NCBI RefSeq assembly: GCF_020882245.1
Contig: NC_083599.1
Span: forward strand, 43,612,748-43,676,747
Source: Rhopalosiphum padi
Taxonomy: Eukaryota; Arthropoda; Insecta; Hemiptera; Aphididae
Length of the DNA: 64,000 nt
Direction of reading: 5' to 3'
Shown here: positions 12,531-25,200 of the stretch, piece after piece
Numbering within the stretch: the stretch's first letter is position 1
Layout of the letters: the number at the start of each line of letters is the position of its first letter
Made by a program: the position numbers and the translations under genes
Notes under the pieces: generated by a model
The model's input: the letters and a program-made list of their open reading frames with translations, nothing else
The model's database searches: none
Told to the model about the DNA's origin: nothing

Positions 12531-15091
12531 TTCATATAACTAAAATCTTAAAATATTAAGTTGTTATTCTTACAATATCAACTATAATTTTTTTTAAATA
12601 AAAAAAAACATTGCATGTATGAACCATAATATATTTATTGTAATTACAGTTTTATATTTAGATTTTTTAGTTTTATTATTATTACGGTTCAAAATTGTAT
12701 GTTTAGACCCTCGAGGTTCCTATATTATACAACATTTATAGATTGAAATACAAATCAGAAATTGTAGTGCCATAATTTAACATTTTCATGTATATTAATC
12801 CTGTCAATTTATAATGTTAATGGATAAAAAAATTATTTATTTAATTTACATTTGCAATGAACAAACAACAATAAATAATTAAATACTTAAACAAACATTA
12901 TGGCAACATCAAAACACACTTAATTGATCCTTAAAGCTTATGTATTTTAGTACTTTTAATTACTGCACAATCTAGATTTAGTTTTATGCTGCACCATATT
13001 TATACACCCATTTATGTCTAACACTACTGATTTATTATGTAACATCTTAGAATTATAATAACATTATACATTAATGTGTATTTTAGTTTAATACTAGTCA
13101 ATAATTAAAAAAAAATGTAGTTGAGAATTGTATTAGATGTTTTAAATGTTAATAAATATTTATTAAGACTGTTTTATACCATGTATTAAAACAAATTTTT
13201 TTTTAATTTAATATTCATATTAAAAAAAATGCATGATAAACACATATTTGGTTTATGATACACATAGTAGAAATTAACTTAATACGTTTTCTAAATTAGA
13301 GATAGAAGACTGGAGACACTTAGAGAATGGCTACAAATATTAAGAGTTAAAAGGTTTTTTCAGATGAATAAAGCATTAAAAAAATATATATTAAATTGAT
13401 AAAACCTTATTAAATTAAAGTAAACTAAAATTAAATCAAAGAATTTAATGACTGGTTTATTATGCATTTTAGTTGTTTATGATAATGACCTTAATATAAC
13501 AACATTTGTAAAAGAAATATTATATATTTATTATTATTTATTGTATAGAGGTCTTAACCGAAGGCTTCTATTTCTTTTTAGAACGTATCAATGTATGGCA
13601 TTCTTGCATAATGTTTAAATATTTAAAAAAAAAATGTATATATGTATAGTTTTTTCAGAATATTTGATAACCTCTCATATTTACAAACTCTACGTATAAT
13701 ATTTAAAAACTTCCAATCTACGCTATACACATTTACATCTAAATCGGTAAAACTTAATTTTAATTTCACTACCTATTTATAATTGTTCCCTAACGGTCCA
13801 TTGTATAAATTTACCATTATGTTTAATGTCTTTATTTACTAGTCTTATATGTATGGCCTAATTTATATTTATTATTATTATTTTCCTATTTATCGGGGTG
13901 ATTTGAAAAATCCTTCAAGTTCCATATAATTAATTTATACTTATTTTAGAGTAAGTAAATATATTTAAGTATAACAGTGCCTTTTTATATTGTTTATTGA
14001 TTTTTCAATGCTTAAAATTTCTAACCATTTTCATCTAAACTTCAGGTGTATATAGTCAAGCTAATTACAGCTGCATATTTTAGTTTCATAGAATTACCTA
14101 TGTCTATTCTAAACATTTATTAAATTGTTGGTTTTCAAGTTTACCGTTTAAACAATTATTTAATAAACTGTGTATTACTATTTGGAGTTTTGTAAGTTTA
14201 AATTTTTTAAATAATGATTGGCAAATCATTGAGTAAGAAACATTAAAATGTTGATTTTGCTCAATCAAATTTTGTATTTTTTTATATTTTCTATCCCTTA
14301 CCTACTCTTTGTCAGTAAATTGTGCCAAAATTTAATTATTGTATGTCAGTGTTGACTGTCTTATAAAAAACGAATTTTGTTTTAATGTTTTGAAGTCTGA
14401 TTAAATAGTATAGATGTAGTTATGTAGACGCTATATATGAATAATATTATTTTTGGTCATTTTTCTGACTATTTCAATTGTAAAAGTTAACAAAGTATTA
14501 CTTTCTGGTTTATTGTGATTATTTTCCACTCCATGTTTTAAGGAGAATTACATTTTTTTTTTTGTAACTATTTGAATTAAATTCAGTCCCCCTTGAATCA
14601 ATATTATTTTTATAGAATAAAATACTTAATAATTATTGTTTATTTATTAGTTACCTAATTTATTGTATACACATTTTAGTAAATAAAATACACATAATTT
14701 TGTTCATTCTAATTATTGAGAAAAAATTAGTATGTATAGAAAACTAGTCAAAATTAAAAAAAAAAAAATGCTTTGTTTTCTACTGGTTTTTTTTTTAAGT
14801 TATTTTTGTTGTAAAATTTGTCTAAAATACCGAAAAATAATATAATAATCTTAATTCTTTTCATTTTTATAAATATAAACTGAATTGTATAGCTGTCATT
14901 AAATAAATTGTATTATTAATATAAATTTACCATGAAATATACTTGTTAACTCTATAAACTAAATTATTATCTTATAAAACAACATCACATATTGATAACT
15001 TAGTAAAGTATATGGAAAAGCTAAAAAAACCTTTGTGAAGAAATTTTTGACCTGTTGATTAAAGCTTTTCATTCGTATTATAGAATTATTG

Positions 15092-15092
<1 letters not shown>

Positions 15093-15163
<71 letters not shown>
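15093..15163. repeat. (CA)n microsatellite
   Basis: An uninterrupted AC/CA dinucleotide run of about 70 bp, ending at CACTCATACTCAC. Confidence 0.97.
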
Positions 15164-15165
<2 letters not shown>

Positions 15166-16729
15166 ATACTCACAATTTATTAATAATTTATAAGTTTACA
15201 AATGTTCATAATGGAATAAATGTCCACTTTGAAAACCAAATTGCATTGGTATGATTAATGCTATAGTATTTTTCATGTACCAATATTTTTATTGTCCAAA
15301 AATATACTTACCACATCTGCATGTTTTCTTTAATACAATTTTTTTATTTAATATTTATGTTATTTACCTGTACCTATTTTGAACAAAATTATTATTATAT
15401 GTACTTGTGAAGATGTACTATAGACAATATAATATAATAGTTTAATACTATAATAAACCATAGGATAGTTTAAATAGTTAAAATAAAATATGTAATTCAT
15501 TTGTATACAATACATTTCTAAGTTACATCATAAATTGTAATAACAACTTTATTTTATTCACACAATAACAAATGAAAAATAAATTTTATATTTGTACGCC
15601 TTATTTATTGTTCAAAAATTTATTTTAAATTGTGTATATTCTAAGTACTGGCATCACGTAAGTAGGAAGTGGCAGGATGTTTTTCCTTGATATAGTGTAA
15701 GTGAACCTAAACAAATGTGAATAATAAGCTCACAGTGATCATTGATCAGATTTATAATCTCTTCAAAAAAACATTATTTAAAGCAGTATAAAAACTTGTC
15801 AAATGTCATTTTTATGGATTGGAAATTAAATATAGTTGTGGTTCAAAAAATACTTTGCCAAAAAAAAAAAGATAAAAAGCTAGTATCAATTATATAAATT
15901 ACGAAAAACAATAAAAAAAATATATTATTAGGTAGTCCACTAATAAAAAAAATTTAGGTAACATTTTTTAATATGTACATGTAGTTCTTAACTATGTTAC
16001 CATAAAGACCAAATTAATATTGTTTATGTCATCAATTTCAAAACCGCATTCAAACTACATTTAGAATGTTGAATAAGCATATATAAATTTTATTTTTATA
16101 CATTATACGACAGGCTTAAATTATTTGAACGGCGTTGCACTCTACTGAACATAAATTGATAAAATTTTACAAACAAACAAAGCAGATCAAAGAATCTCTA
16201 AGTACCTACTAGACGTCTATACAATGGTGTCGGTAATATTTGTCCTATACAAACCAAGTTCAATCAAATGATCAATGGCGAAACTGCTTTACTCGTTTTT
16301 TTCGCTCTCCATTGAGTGACTTACAGTTTGAAGCTATTATTTGAAAAATCTAATGAAATTACATTAATTACCTATTGAAATTTCCATAATTTTTGGTGGA
16401 GATAACAGGTATATATTTAGATTTGAAATCAACTCATCGGTTCAAAAAGAAAATACCTACCTAACCATTTTCTACGCATTGCATCCAATGACCGACTTGT
16501 TATTGTAGTGGACGATACACAGTGTTATCCGATGAAACTGGTCGGTGGTCTGGGTAATCTCTTTAGAACGGATAATTTTTGGGAATTTCAACTCGCTTTG
16601 TTTACAACAAAACAATTTTAGTAGGTATTACAATTGAGCACGTTCTTTTAAATTATGTATTGGCAGTGGCACAGTGATGTATTGATTTTAAATAGATGTT
16701 TTTATATGTTTTTACATTTATATGTAGAA

Positions 16730-17270
16730 AAAATGATTTAATTTTCAACTTTGGCAATGTTTTCTAGTAGGAAATTGGATTTAGCTGGTAGTTTAGAGAG
16801 GTCGAAGTGTCTAGTTTTTTTCAAAATAATCAAAAAAAAAACTATAGATAAGCTAGAACATTGGAATTTATTTTTTTTATGCCACTCAAAAACAAATGAC
16901 CATGTTATAGATATTTGAATTTTTCATCAATTGTTTTTATTAAAATTTTCTATGTATGATAAAAATAAATAATAAAAAAAGATAAAAATGCAAACAAAAA
17001 TAAATCTTATGCTCACGTTTTGCAGGTAATACAATTGAATTTCAACAATTTTTTAAAAAACAAACAAAGGTAATTTAAAGATATTTTTTAAATTTAAATT
17101 ATTATTTTTTAAACCATTAATGCAAATACTGTAAATAGAAAAAACACTTCTAATGTTCATGAATTCAGTTTAAAATGTTCTCCAGACTCCAGAGACTTTC
17201 TAGATATTTTTTTTATGGTAATTTTTCTTTGACTTAATTTCCCACTACCTTGTGTAGCAACTATCAAGAA
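16730..17270. repeat. Fragment of a dispersed aphid-type repeat
   Basis: Contains TTTTTTTCAAAATAATCAAAAA near 16817, preceded by a GGATTTAGCTGGTAG stretch. This order and wording recur, diverged, at about 37430 (TTTTAAAATAATCAAGAAAAC) and 40100 (TTTTCAAAATAATTAAGAAAAC). Boundaries are uncertain and no ORF is present. Confidence 0.35.
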
Positions 17271-19259
17271 ATATTATTAAAACATAAATTAGTTATACAA
17301 ATGATAAATCATAATAAATTAAGTGTTGATTCGATATTTTCAATTTAAACTATCAAGGTAGTATTATAGGTAAGTACTTCAAAATACATAAAAAATATAA
17401 TAATTAAAAATAAACATAATATAAATATTTTTTGTTTCCCAAATGAAGTGACTGTATAGGAAGTTAGGAATAAAATAATTAAACATTTTGTTTATAAAAA
17501 GTAAAAACATACAAATTGGCAAAAAATATAAAAAAATAAAATATGGGGTTTATATTTGTAAGCAATTTTTTATTGTACATACAATATTTATATGTTATAT
17601 GTTATCTATGAGTACGCCGAGTATACATTTAAATAGAACTTTAAGAAATTGTTTATACAGGAGACCAGAACAATTAATTGACAAGTTGTAACTTTAAAGT
17701 TATACCTAAAAAAATTAAGTTCTCATCTGTCTTAATAATATAGATACGTATTATTGTGTTAAGAATACCAAGTAACAGGGAAGTGATGAAGTAATGACAC
17801 ATGTAAAAGAAATCTAATAAATAATAAGAAGACCATGACATTTATTACTTCATTGTACAAGTTATATTAATCTCTTTGGTATTTTTTATATAAAAAAAAA
17901 AACAATATTGAATTATTTTCATTTGATTGGTTCAATAAACGTAAATGACAAAATAAAAGTTTCAATATTTTTTTCATGCAATGTTAAAAATGCTTAATTT
18001 TCTAATTTTACATAATGTTTGTTATAACCATGACCTACATATAATATAAAATACACATTTAATATATAGGTTACCTGTTGATATATTTTGAAGTATATAT
18101 AGTATTTAAATTAAAAATAATATAAAAAGTTTATATATATAACATACGTATACATAACAAAAATAAAACATTTGAATTTGTTCTAATAACAATATTATGT
18201 ATATAATTCACTATGATAAAGTTAAGTAGGTACAATTGGATGCTAAAATAATAATTATATTTATTTATTTATTTTATACATTTTTAATGTTAAATATTAA
18301 AAGAATATATTTAATATTTTGTAGGCATATTAATAATAAAATAATTCGCTAACATATTGATGCCTACATTGCATGTTTACAGTTGTAAATATTATATAAT
18401 ACTATTATATATTAAGTTATAATAATGAAATATTATTAATTTACGTGCTTTCTTTAACAACTTAATTAGACTTAAAATCGTATTTAAATATATATAAAAG
18501 AAGTATTTAAATACCCAAAACTAAATGACAAAAGTAGTTATATAAAATATGTCAGAAATAAATGTAAAAAATCATATTATACAAAATATAATAACTTTAT
18601 TGGAAAATAATATTGTTTTTAAGTAATTGAATGGTTTTCAATCAATTTTAATTGGTAAAATTAGTAAAAAATGATTAAATTATATTTAAATATATTATTG
18701 TTAAAGGTAATAATTTTAAATTTTTGAATAATAATATTGTTTAATGAATTAATTAAATATGTTATAATACGTTATAGACTATGTTTAAAAAAAATGTACG
18801 TTATTTATTTACATTAAATGTTGTAGGACAATAAAATGATATACATAATGCTTTTTACATTTTCAATACTAAAATAATTTTTCCTATTACAATATAATAA
18901 AGTCAATAAATATATTATTTTTTTATGTATTTCCAAGATTAAAAAGAAAATCAAACCCCTATAATGCTATGATACAATTTTTGTATTTAAAATGTAAAGT
19001 ACCAAAAAAATGAAAATGATTTAATGGATTAATTATTAAGAATAGTATAAATGTATACAAGACAACAAAATTGATTAAAAACATAAACTCAACAATTTTA
19101 AAAATCATCAAAATGTCTTAACAACTAGAATTTGCAATATGATATATTCACAAAACAAATTTGATAACAAATAAAAACAAAAAAAATGATCCTTCAAAAT
19201 AAAAATATAATATAGATTATGTCAATCAAGGTTTATTGATGTAAATATTTTTCTTTTTA

Positions 19260-22200
19260 TTAAAAATAACGGAATTCTCCCTTTTTACCAATTCGTTCTT
19301 TTCGTACCCAATCAGCCGGTGCTGGAACTGGTGGTTGTACAGAAGTACTTCTGGATGGATCAGAACTCATGCTTTGATCAACAAATTCACTCTTTATAGA
19401 CTCCTATAAAGAAATATTAATTATATAGTTACAACAAATAATTTAGTAATATAAAGTATCTTATATTTATAATATTTCAAACAATTCAAACTATGAAATT
19501 CCTAAACCAAGAAGCTCTAAACAGACAAATTTCAAAAACTAATTAAATCTGGAAATTATTATTGTTGTACAGAAATTGTACAATGTTGGTAAATAATACT
19601 GCCAATTAAAACAAATTTAAAGAAAATCAATAAAAGATGATTAGTATACCAATTTAAGAACCATGATATATCTATCTATTACATAAAGATATCTCTATAG
19701 ACTAAATATAAAAACTTTAATTATAGATTATGAACCAAAATTATAAATCATAATTGATTGTAAATTAATATAACTGAACTTTTTTATAAATAATGTGTAC
19801 TTACTTAAATTTTAATAAGTACATATTTTGGGTTATATTTATGAACAGGTATCGGAACTTAATGCATTTGCATATTTCTTAGAAAACTGCATATTAAAAA
19901 TCTGATTCAATACATATTAGTTTCATTTAGTACATGCAATTTAAATACAACAATATTGATGTTGCATATTTTTGCATATTTGGCCAAGCTTTCATGAATT
20001 TGTATATTTAAAGATTTTAAGCATATTAATACATATTATATTAGTAAATCATTAATATAAAGAATTTTAAAATAAAGAGCTGCCATACATCATTGAATCG
20101 TCCATATTTTGAATTACGCTATACTGATAATTTATTGCAATTTAACAGTATAGTATATGTGTAGGGGACTCTTTATTTTATAGCTGTGTATACGACAAAT
20201 GGTTGTAGAACTAATTAATTGAAAAATGTTTCAAGATCTACAAATGAAAAAAAAATTATACCTACATTTTTTTAATTTTTTTTCTTCTTTAGTCAAAATC
20301 AATGTCATATTTTGAGGCCTCTACCCTTAAATCCAGGATTGAATACAATACTTACTTTAAAATGTGTCAATAAACTAATACAAACATTAAATATATACTA
20401 AGTCAGCTTAACAAAGCTCAAAGATTAATTATACAATTTAGCGTGAAAAATATAAATGAATCTTTTTTTTATATAATTGATTAATTTGGACATTGCAAGT
20501 AACTAAGTAAGTAATGTAATATCTAGTACCAAGTGTATTATATAGAATGATCATTGTGTCATTTAATTTTTTTTCATAAACAAATTAATTTAATATAAAT
20601 ATTACGAGTTATGGCTGAACAGTGTTTAGTAACCAGATTCATTAAATTAAACTATCCAATAAAACAGAAAGATTTAGAAATAAATTAGTACATAATAAAT
20701 ACAACAAATTAATTTCAAAATGTCAATGTAAGTTTGTAAAATTATTAATCAGAACAATTATTACATGTGTAACTGGAATTAGTCATATATATTTTTTTTT
20801 TAATAATTAGTCATTTTTTAAGTTTATTCCTGTATAAATACATGTTTTTAAAAAAAAATAACTGCATATTGTACTACATTATAATATTACATATTTAAGC
20901 TTTTTTTTTATTATATATGCATATATTTCATTATTTTTTAGCGCATTAAGTTCCGACCTTGTTTATGAACAAATAATACCTATACCTACCAAGATATAAA
21001 CCAAATGTTAACAAGTTATCATGAATCATAGCGATATGCAATTGTAATTTATGCAAACCTAATATTCATAAGGTATTATAACAGGTATTTATAACATTTT
21101 TGAGCAGCAAAAGTTACTTACTTGTGTGTAATTTTGTGATTGCGAAGCTGATCTTTTATCATACCCTTTAGCATACACTGGATTTGTAAATATATCGTTT
21201 GAGTCCAGCATTGGATTAAATGGTGTAACAATGGTATGAGGTACATGAGCCACTTGTGAACGGTTATTTCGAGCTTTCCACCATTTTCTACTATCGTCCA
21301 AAATCTAAAGTTAATGAAAAAGTAAAACTTACATGAATATTTAATACAATCAACATCAGATAAAAGGAAATTGTTTTAAATAGAAAATACATTTTTAACA
21401 TATTCATATTCTTAAAACGTAAAAAGAATGCTACACACTTTTAAATTTTTTGTAAAAATTGTTTCACGTGAACAATATTTTCTGTGCAGAATCCATATTG
21501 ATTAATTTTTTCATACTTACATAACTTTTTTTGTATTAATAATATGATACAAACTACAATACAGAAAATTTTGCTTATTTTTTAAAAACAATTTTTTGGT
21601 TAATATTGTGCTATTGTAATATTATACTTAACTAAATGTTTAAATGTTAATAAGTTAATATTTATTATATTGAACTTACTTCTAACAATTCACCGCGTAC
21701 AACAGATAATTCCTTATCATTATTTGCTGTTCTAGGATAAGTTACTTGGACTATTTTCACACCTCGAGCCCGCATGTCTTCTAACCATCTAGCTTGAGCT
21801 CTTTCAAATCTCTCACTTCCCGGTCCACTTGCATTATTACGCTCAATCGAATCAGCAGATATGTCACTGCGTGCCGCCATATTATCTGCACGTTCTTTAT
21901 CCATTCTTGGTGGACTATGAAGTGACAGTGTATTAAAATCAGGTTCAGACTCGCCTTCCAAACTGTGTGAATCATCTCTGAAAAAATAACTTATTTCAAT
22001 AGTGACAGATACAAAGCATTTATTGAAGGAATAGACCTAAATGCATTTAATAGTTATTAACTATTATCCAGCAGTAAATTTTTCTCTTTTTTAAGAGGAT
22101 ATCAGTGTAGTATTTGTTTTCTCTCTTTGACCCACACGCAACATAGAAAATTTTACGTTCACAATAATGACTAACCATATTCATTCTCAAATTAGAGTGA

Positions 22201-25200
22201 AATTACCTCGTATAAAATTTTAAGTTAAGAACATTATCTAGGGCATCTCTTATGTATTTTATTATATTTTAATTTTTAAGCGAGTTATGAGTATTTTAAA
22301 ATTGTAAATTGTTTATACATCTTAAAATACTCATAACTTGCTTTAAAATTAAAATATAATAAAGCGCTTATGAGATGTCCTAAATAGTAATCTTATCTTT
22401 AAATTTTTTAAGAGGTCATTTCACTCTAATATAAGAAATTAATATGGTTATAATCAATTAGCATTATTCTGAATGTGAAATTTGTTATGTTGCTCGTGGG
22501 TTAGAGAGATAATAATTACTACGCTGACATACTCGTGTAGGGGAACAATCATTAAAAATAATTAACTATAATTTACTTTAATCAATTTTACTATGAACCT
22601 ACCTATTTATTTTAAGTATTTCGATTTCTTGAATTTTAGATAAATAAATAGTGAACTCTCGGCTATAGGCACAAATAGATTTGTTTTGTAACATTTTTTG
22701 GGGGGAGGGGACATTCTTTTTTTTTTATTAATCATATTCTTTCTGTGTGAACATTTTTGGTATATCCTTTTGCCTTATACCATACATTTGTATATTATTT
22801 ATAAGTGGCTTATACTAAATATGAATGTACATTTTATTTTACATATATATTTATATATATTTAATCAATAAATTAAAATTGTATTTTAATAAAAATTGTG
22901 TCTTAAATTATGTACAGTAAATTCCCGTTACAACGAATACCAATACAACGAAAAATCCTGTTACAACGAAAGTCATAGAAGTCCCCTGAAAATCAGGGCT
23001 TATAAAGAGCTTATTTGAATTTTCGTTACAACAAAATTTCCGTTATAACGAAAAAAAATTCAGCCCCCTAGAGTTCGTTGTAACGGGATTTTACTGTATT
23101 TCCAATTTATTGTGATTCTTGAATAAATAACAAAATCACTTATTTTATTATATTGATAATAATCAAATTTAAAAAACAGCCTTACAGCATACTTTTTTTT
23201 AGCCAATATGTTTCATAAAAAAAAAAAATTTTGACTTATTATTGTTATTCAACATATATTTAGGGGAGGGAGTTATAGAATTATCAGTTGGGGCCTAGCC
23301 TTAACCTAGTTGCGCCAATATAATATGACCCCATCAAAAACTACTGACTTTCCTTGAATAATCAACTACTGTTAATTGAATATTATTTAACAATTAAAAT
23401 TTCTCTAAAAATTAACAATCTAACTTACCTATCATCTGGTCCAAATTGCTCTTGATGATGACCAGAATAATTACCACTAGTGTTAAACGTATACTGTGGT
23501 CTAATGCCCATCATAGCTGACTGTTCGTGTTCATATTCAAAATAATCACTACTATCATCACCAACCCCAGCATGTTCTCGATCACGATGGTGATATAAAG
23601 TGTCACGTAATTCTCCCTAAAAATATCATAGTTTGAATATAAATAAACAATAATTAAATTAAAATTTATTTTCTTAAATAATTTGATATAAGTTTACCTC
23701 AGGATTTGAATTTTTAATTTCTTCTCTTGATTTCTTTGATTCAATTGCACCGGTAGTTGGAACATTAGTTAAATGATCATCAGAAACTGGAATTGGATAT
23801 TCTGGTGACCACCCATCCATAAAAATTGGATGGTAAGGAGCCGCATAGCCTTTCCATTGTTCTCTGTCAAAAATGATTTTTATGATTAATTATAAGATTG
23901 TAAAATATTTTAATAATGTCACAATAAAATAATTATTATAATATGACAACATAATATAATAGGTATTTTAAAATGTTAAAAATACCTTGGTATAAGCCAA
24001 GCATCGCCTAAAGAATGCCATAGTTCTGTTTCTTTACTGGTTACACAGTTCATCAAAAGATTAATTGCGTCCCTTGTGAGTAAAGGTGATACAACTCTAG
24101 ATGGAATGTTTGGTTTATATTGAGTGTCGTGAGAAGCATCAACAATCAATGCCAATGGAGTGAACAAGAAATGTACAAGTTCTGGAGCATTTGGATCATG
24201 AATATGAGCTTTTAGTTTAGCCTAAAAAGTAACAATTACTAATAATAGTTGATTTTCAAATATATAGATACAAGATTTTTTTCATCTTTATTATTATCAT
24301 GCATTTACCAAAAGATTAAACGACAGTTTGAATTTTTGAAAGATATCAATAAACTCAATTTCTGGAGGTGGTTTAGCTCTCATTGTAAGCATTCCGTCAC
24401 CTATGTCCTTCTTTTTAGATTTACGGTTCCTTTTATAAAATAGAACTATAATTAGTAAGATTACAAATCGAACAATATCGATAAATATTAATAATAAAAT
24501 TACCTTCTCCGGCGTTCTAGTTCTCGAGATGCAGCAGCAGCATGTTGTAACCTTGCAATGAATTTCTCAATATCATCGAAGCAGTGATTCAGTACTATAA
24601 CATCTCTCTCATATTTTTCACTAGAAGTCGAACTTGTTTCATCATCAACTCGAGTGATATTATCAGAATCTAAAATATTAAATAATTATATCTCAAAGTA
24701 TTATACATATATTTAATTATCACTAATCATTAATCAAACAGGGAACATTTAATAATAATACATACATTTTACTAGATGATAAAATACTATCTTAAATTCA
24801 TTAAGTTATATAGCAGTATGTAAATTAATTAGAAAGTCAATGGCTGTAATTCGAAAAATAATACAGATATTGTAGTGCAGTTTTTTCAATGTAATATAAA
24901 ATTACCATAAGTCTATAACCCACCTTTTATAATGATCTAAAACAACATAAGTTTTTTTTTGAAAATAACCATTTTATAGAGTTATTTATTTGCATTATGG
25001 AGAAAAAAACAATTTTGAAATAGTTTGAATTTTGAATAAACGAAAGATACTTTTGATTTTTTCTTATTTTAGACCATTGTAAAAATAGGCTATTAGTTGT
25101 GTATTACATTTACACTGTAATTTCTGAATTATTTTTTGAATTACAGCTACTGACTTCAATTCATTTACATAGTATAAAAATATTTAAAAACAAAAAAACT

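Larger units (their letters stand above)
9421..19259. other. Gene-poor interval between the convergent Ptp99A-like and EPS8-like genes
   Basis: About 10 kb of AT-rich DNA with no ORF showing protein-like composition. It probably includes the 3' UTR of the minus-strand EPS8 gene at its right end. Recognisable items are an imperfect hairpin at about 12299-12530, a CA microsatellite at 15093-15163, and a stretch at about 16730-17270 resembling a dispersed repeat also seen near 37.2, 39.9 and 63.5 kb. In the rest I see only simple AT-rich sequence. Confidence 0.6.
21978..23428. other. Intron of the EPS8-like gene with two transposon remnants
   Basis: Between the exons at 23616-23429 and 21977-21680. 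It holds a fold-back element (about 22080-22535) and a pogo-like MITE (22915-23096). The remainder is AT-rich, with a G-run near 22700 (GGGGGGAGGGG). Confidence 0.6.

Noticed and set aside
14959..15159. ORF of alternating Cys and Val
   Set aside because: A reading of the CA microsatellite on the minus strand.
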